Source: Akkermansiaceae bacterium UBA1315
GTDB lineage: Bacteria > Verrucomicrobiota > Verrucomicrobiia > Verrucomicrobiales > Akkermansiaceae
Direction: 5' to 3'
Assembly: GCA_002307065.1 (NCBI GenBank)
Contig: DBTN01000004.1
Span: forward strand, 90,352 to 152,700
Length of the DNA: 62,349 nt
Shown: positions 62,329-62,349 of the stretch, one piece after another
How the letters are laid out: each line of letters starts with the position of its first letter
Position numbering within the stretch: the first letter of the stretch is position 1
Program-made: the position numbers and the translations under genes
Notes under the pieces: model-generated
The model's input: only the letters and a program-made list of their open reading frames with translations
Told to the model about the DNA's origin: nothing
The model's database searches: none

Positions 62329-62349
62329 AATGGGGTCAGTCCTTTGATT

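Overview
The window looks like chromosomal DNA of a member of the Verrucomicrobiota, probably Verrucomicrobiales. The evidence is a short PEP-CTERM protein with an Arg-rich tail, a PVC-type CxxCH heme protein fused to a propeller-like dehydrogenase region, a DUF5069 protein, exported PA14 and Rhs giants, and housekeeping proteins of the PVC type (GyrA, UvrC, AsnRS). This assignment rests on family recognition, not on a search. The first 45 kb is dense, moderately GC-rich housekeeping DNA with both strands in use. The last 16 kb is an accessory region with AT-rich patches, a transposon and repeated Rhs segments.

Layout. 1-4.0 kb: 3' part of gyrB, a small four-helix-bundle gene inside a 28-bp inverted repeat, and gyrA. 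4.2-9.6 kb: a MoeB-rhodanese protein, a region with no convincing gene, a DUF1264 protein, a thioredoxin-like protein, and a small lipid-type cluster (FabG-like reductase, acyl carrier protein, flippase-like membrane protein). 10-15.3 kb: a secreted amidase, a membrane-anchored repeat protein, a PEP-CTERM protein and a DUF5069 protein. 15.3-19.6 kb: an ABC-F ATPase and a TonB-dependent receptor. 19.7-25.4 kb: a complete glycerol locus (outer-membrane barrel, glpF, glpK, glpD) with a divergent DeoR-type regulator. 25.5-32.4 kb: nrdR and partner, speA, and an ExbB/ExbD/TPR energy-coupling operon. 32.6-42.5 kb: uvrC, a ubiE/menG-type methyltransferase, asnS, the heme protein, a LysM lipoprotein, tRNA-Ala(CGC), tRNA-Leu(UAG) and a MidA-type methyltransferase. 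42.5-45.8 kb: a class A penicillin-binding protein whose transpeptidase motifs are all lost, then a secreted esterase.

46.2-62.3 kb is the most interesting part. A 1596-residue exported protein with four PA14 domains, a HEAT-like anchored protein and a 1771-residue Rhs protein with a signal peptide follow each other with 18-bp gaps. A small two-helix membrane gene comes next. Downstream are two orphan copies of the Rhs 3' core, collinear with the main gene without indels. Each carries a different C-terminal tip and its own small downstream gene. Modules are separated by GGGGTCAGT-type repeats, an IS4-family element with perfect 26-bp ends, a remnant of a REP-associated (Y1) transposase, and a truncated inverted copy of the IS. 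This arrangement looks like a tip-exchange reservoir of a polymorphic secreted system.

At whole-window scale the palindrome ACCGGT is strikingly frequent in genes and intergenic DNA alike. It resembles the highly iterated palindromes known from some other bacteria. The two left-most and right-most features are cut by the window edges.
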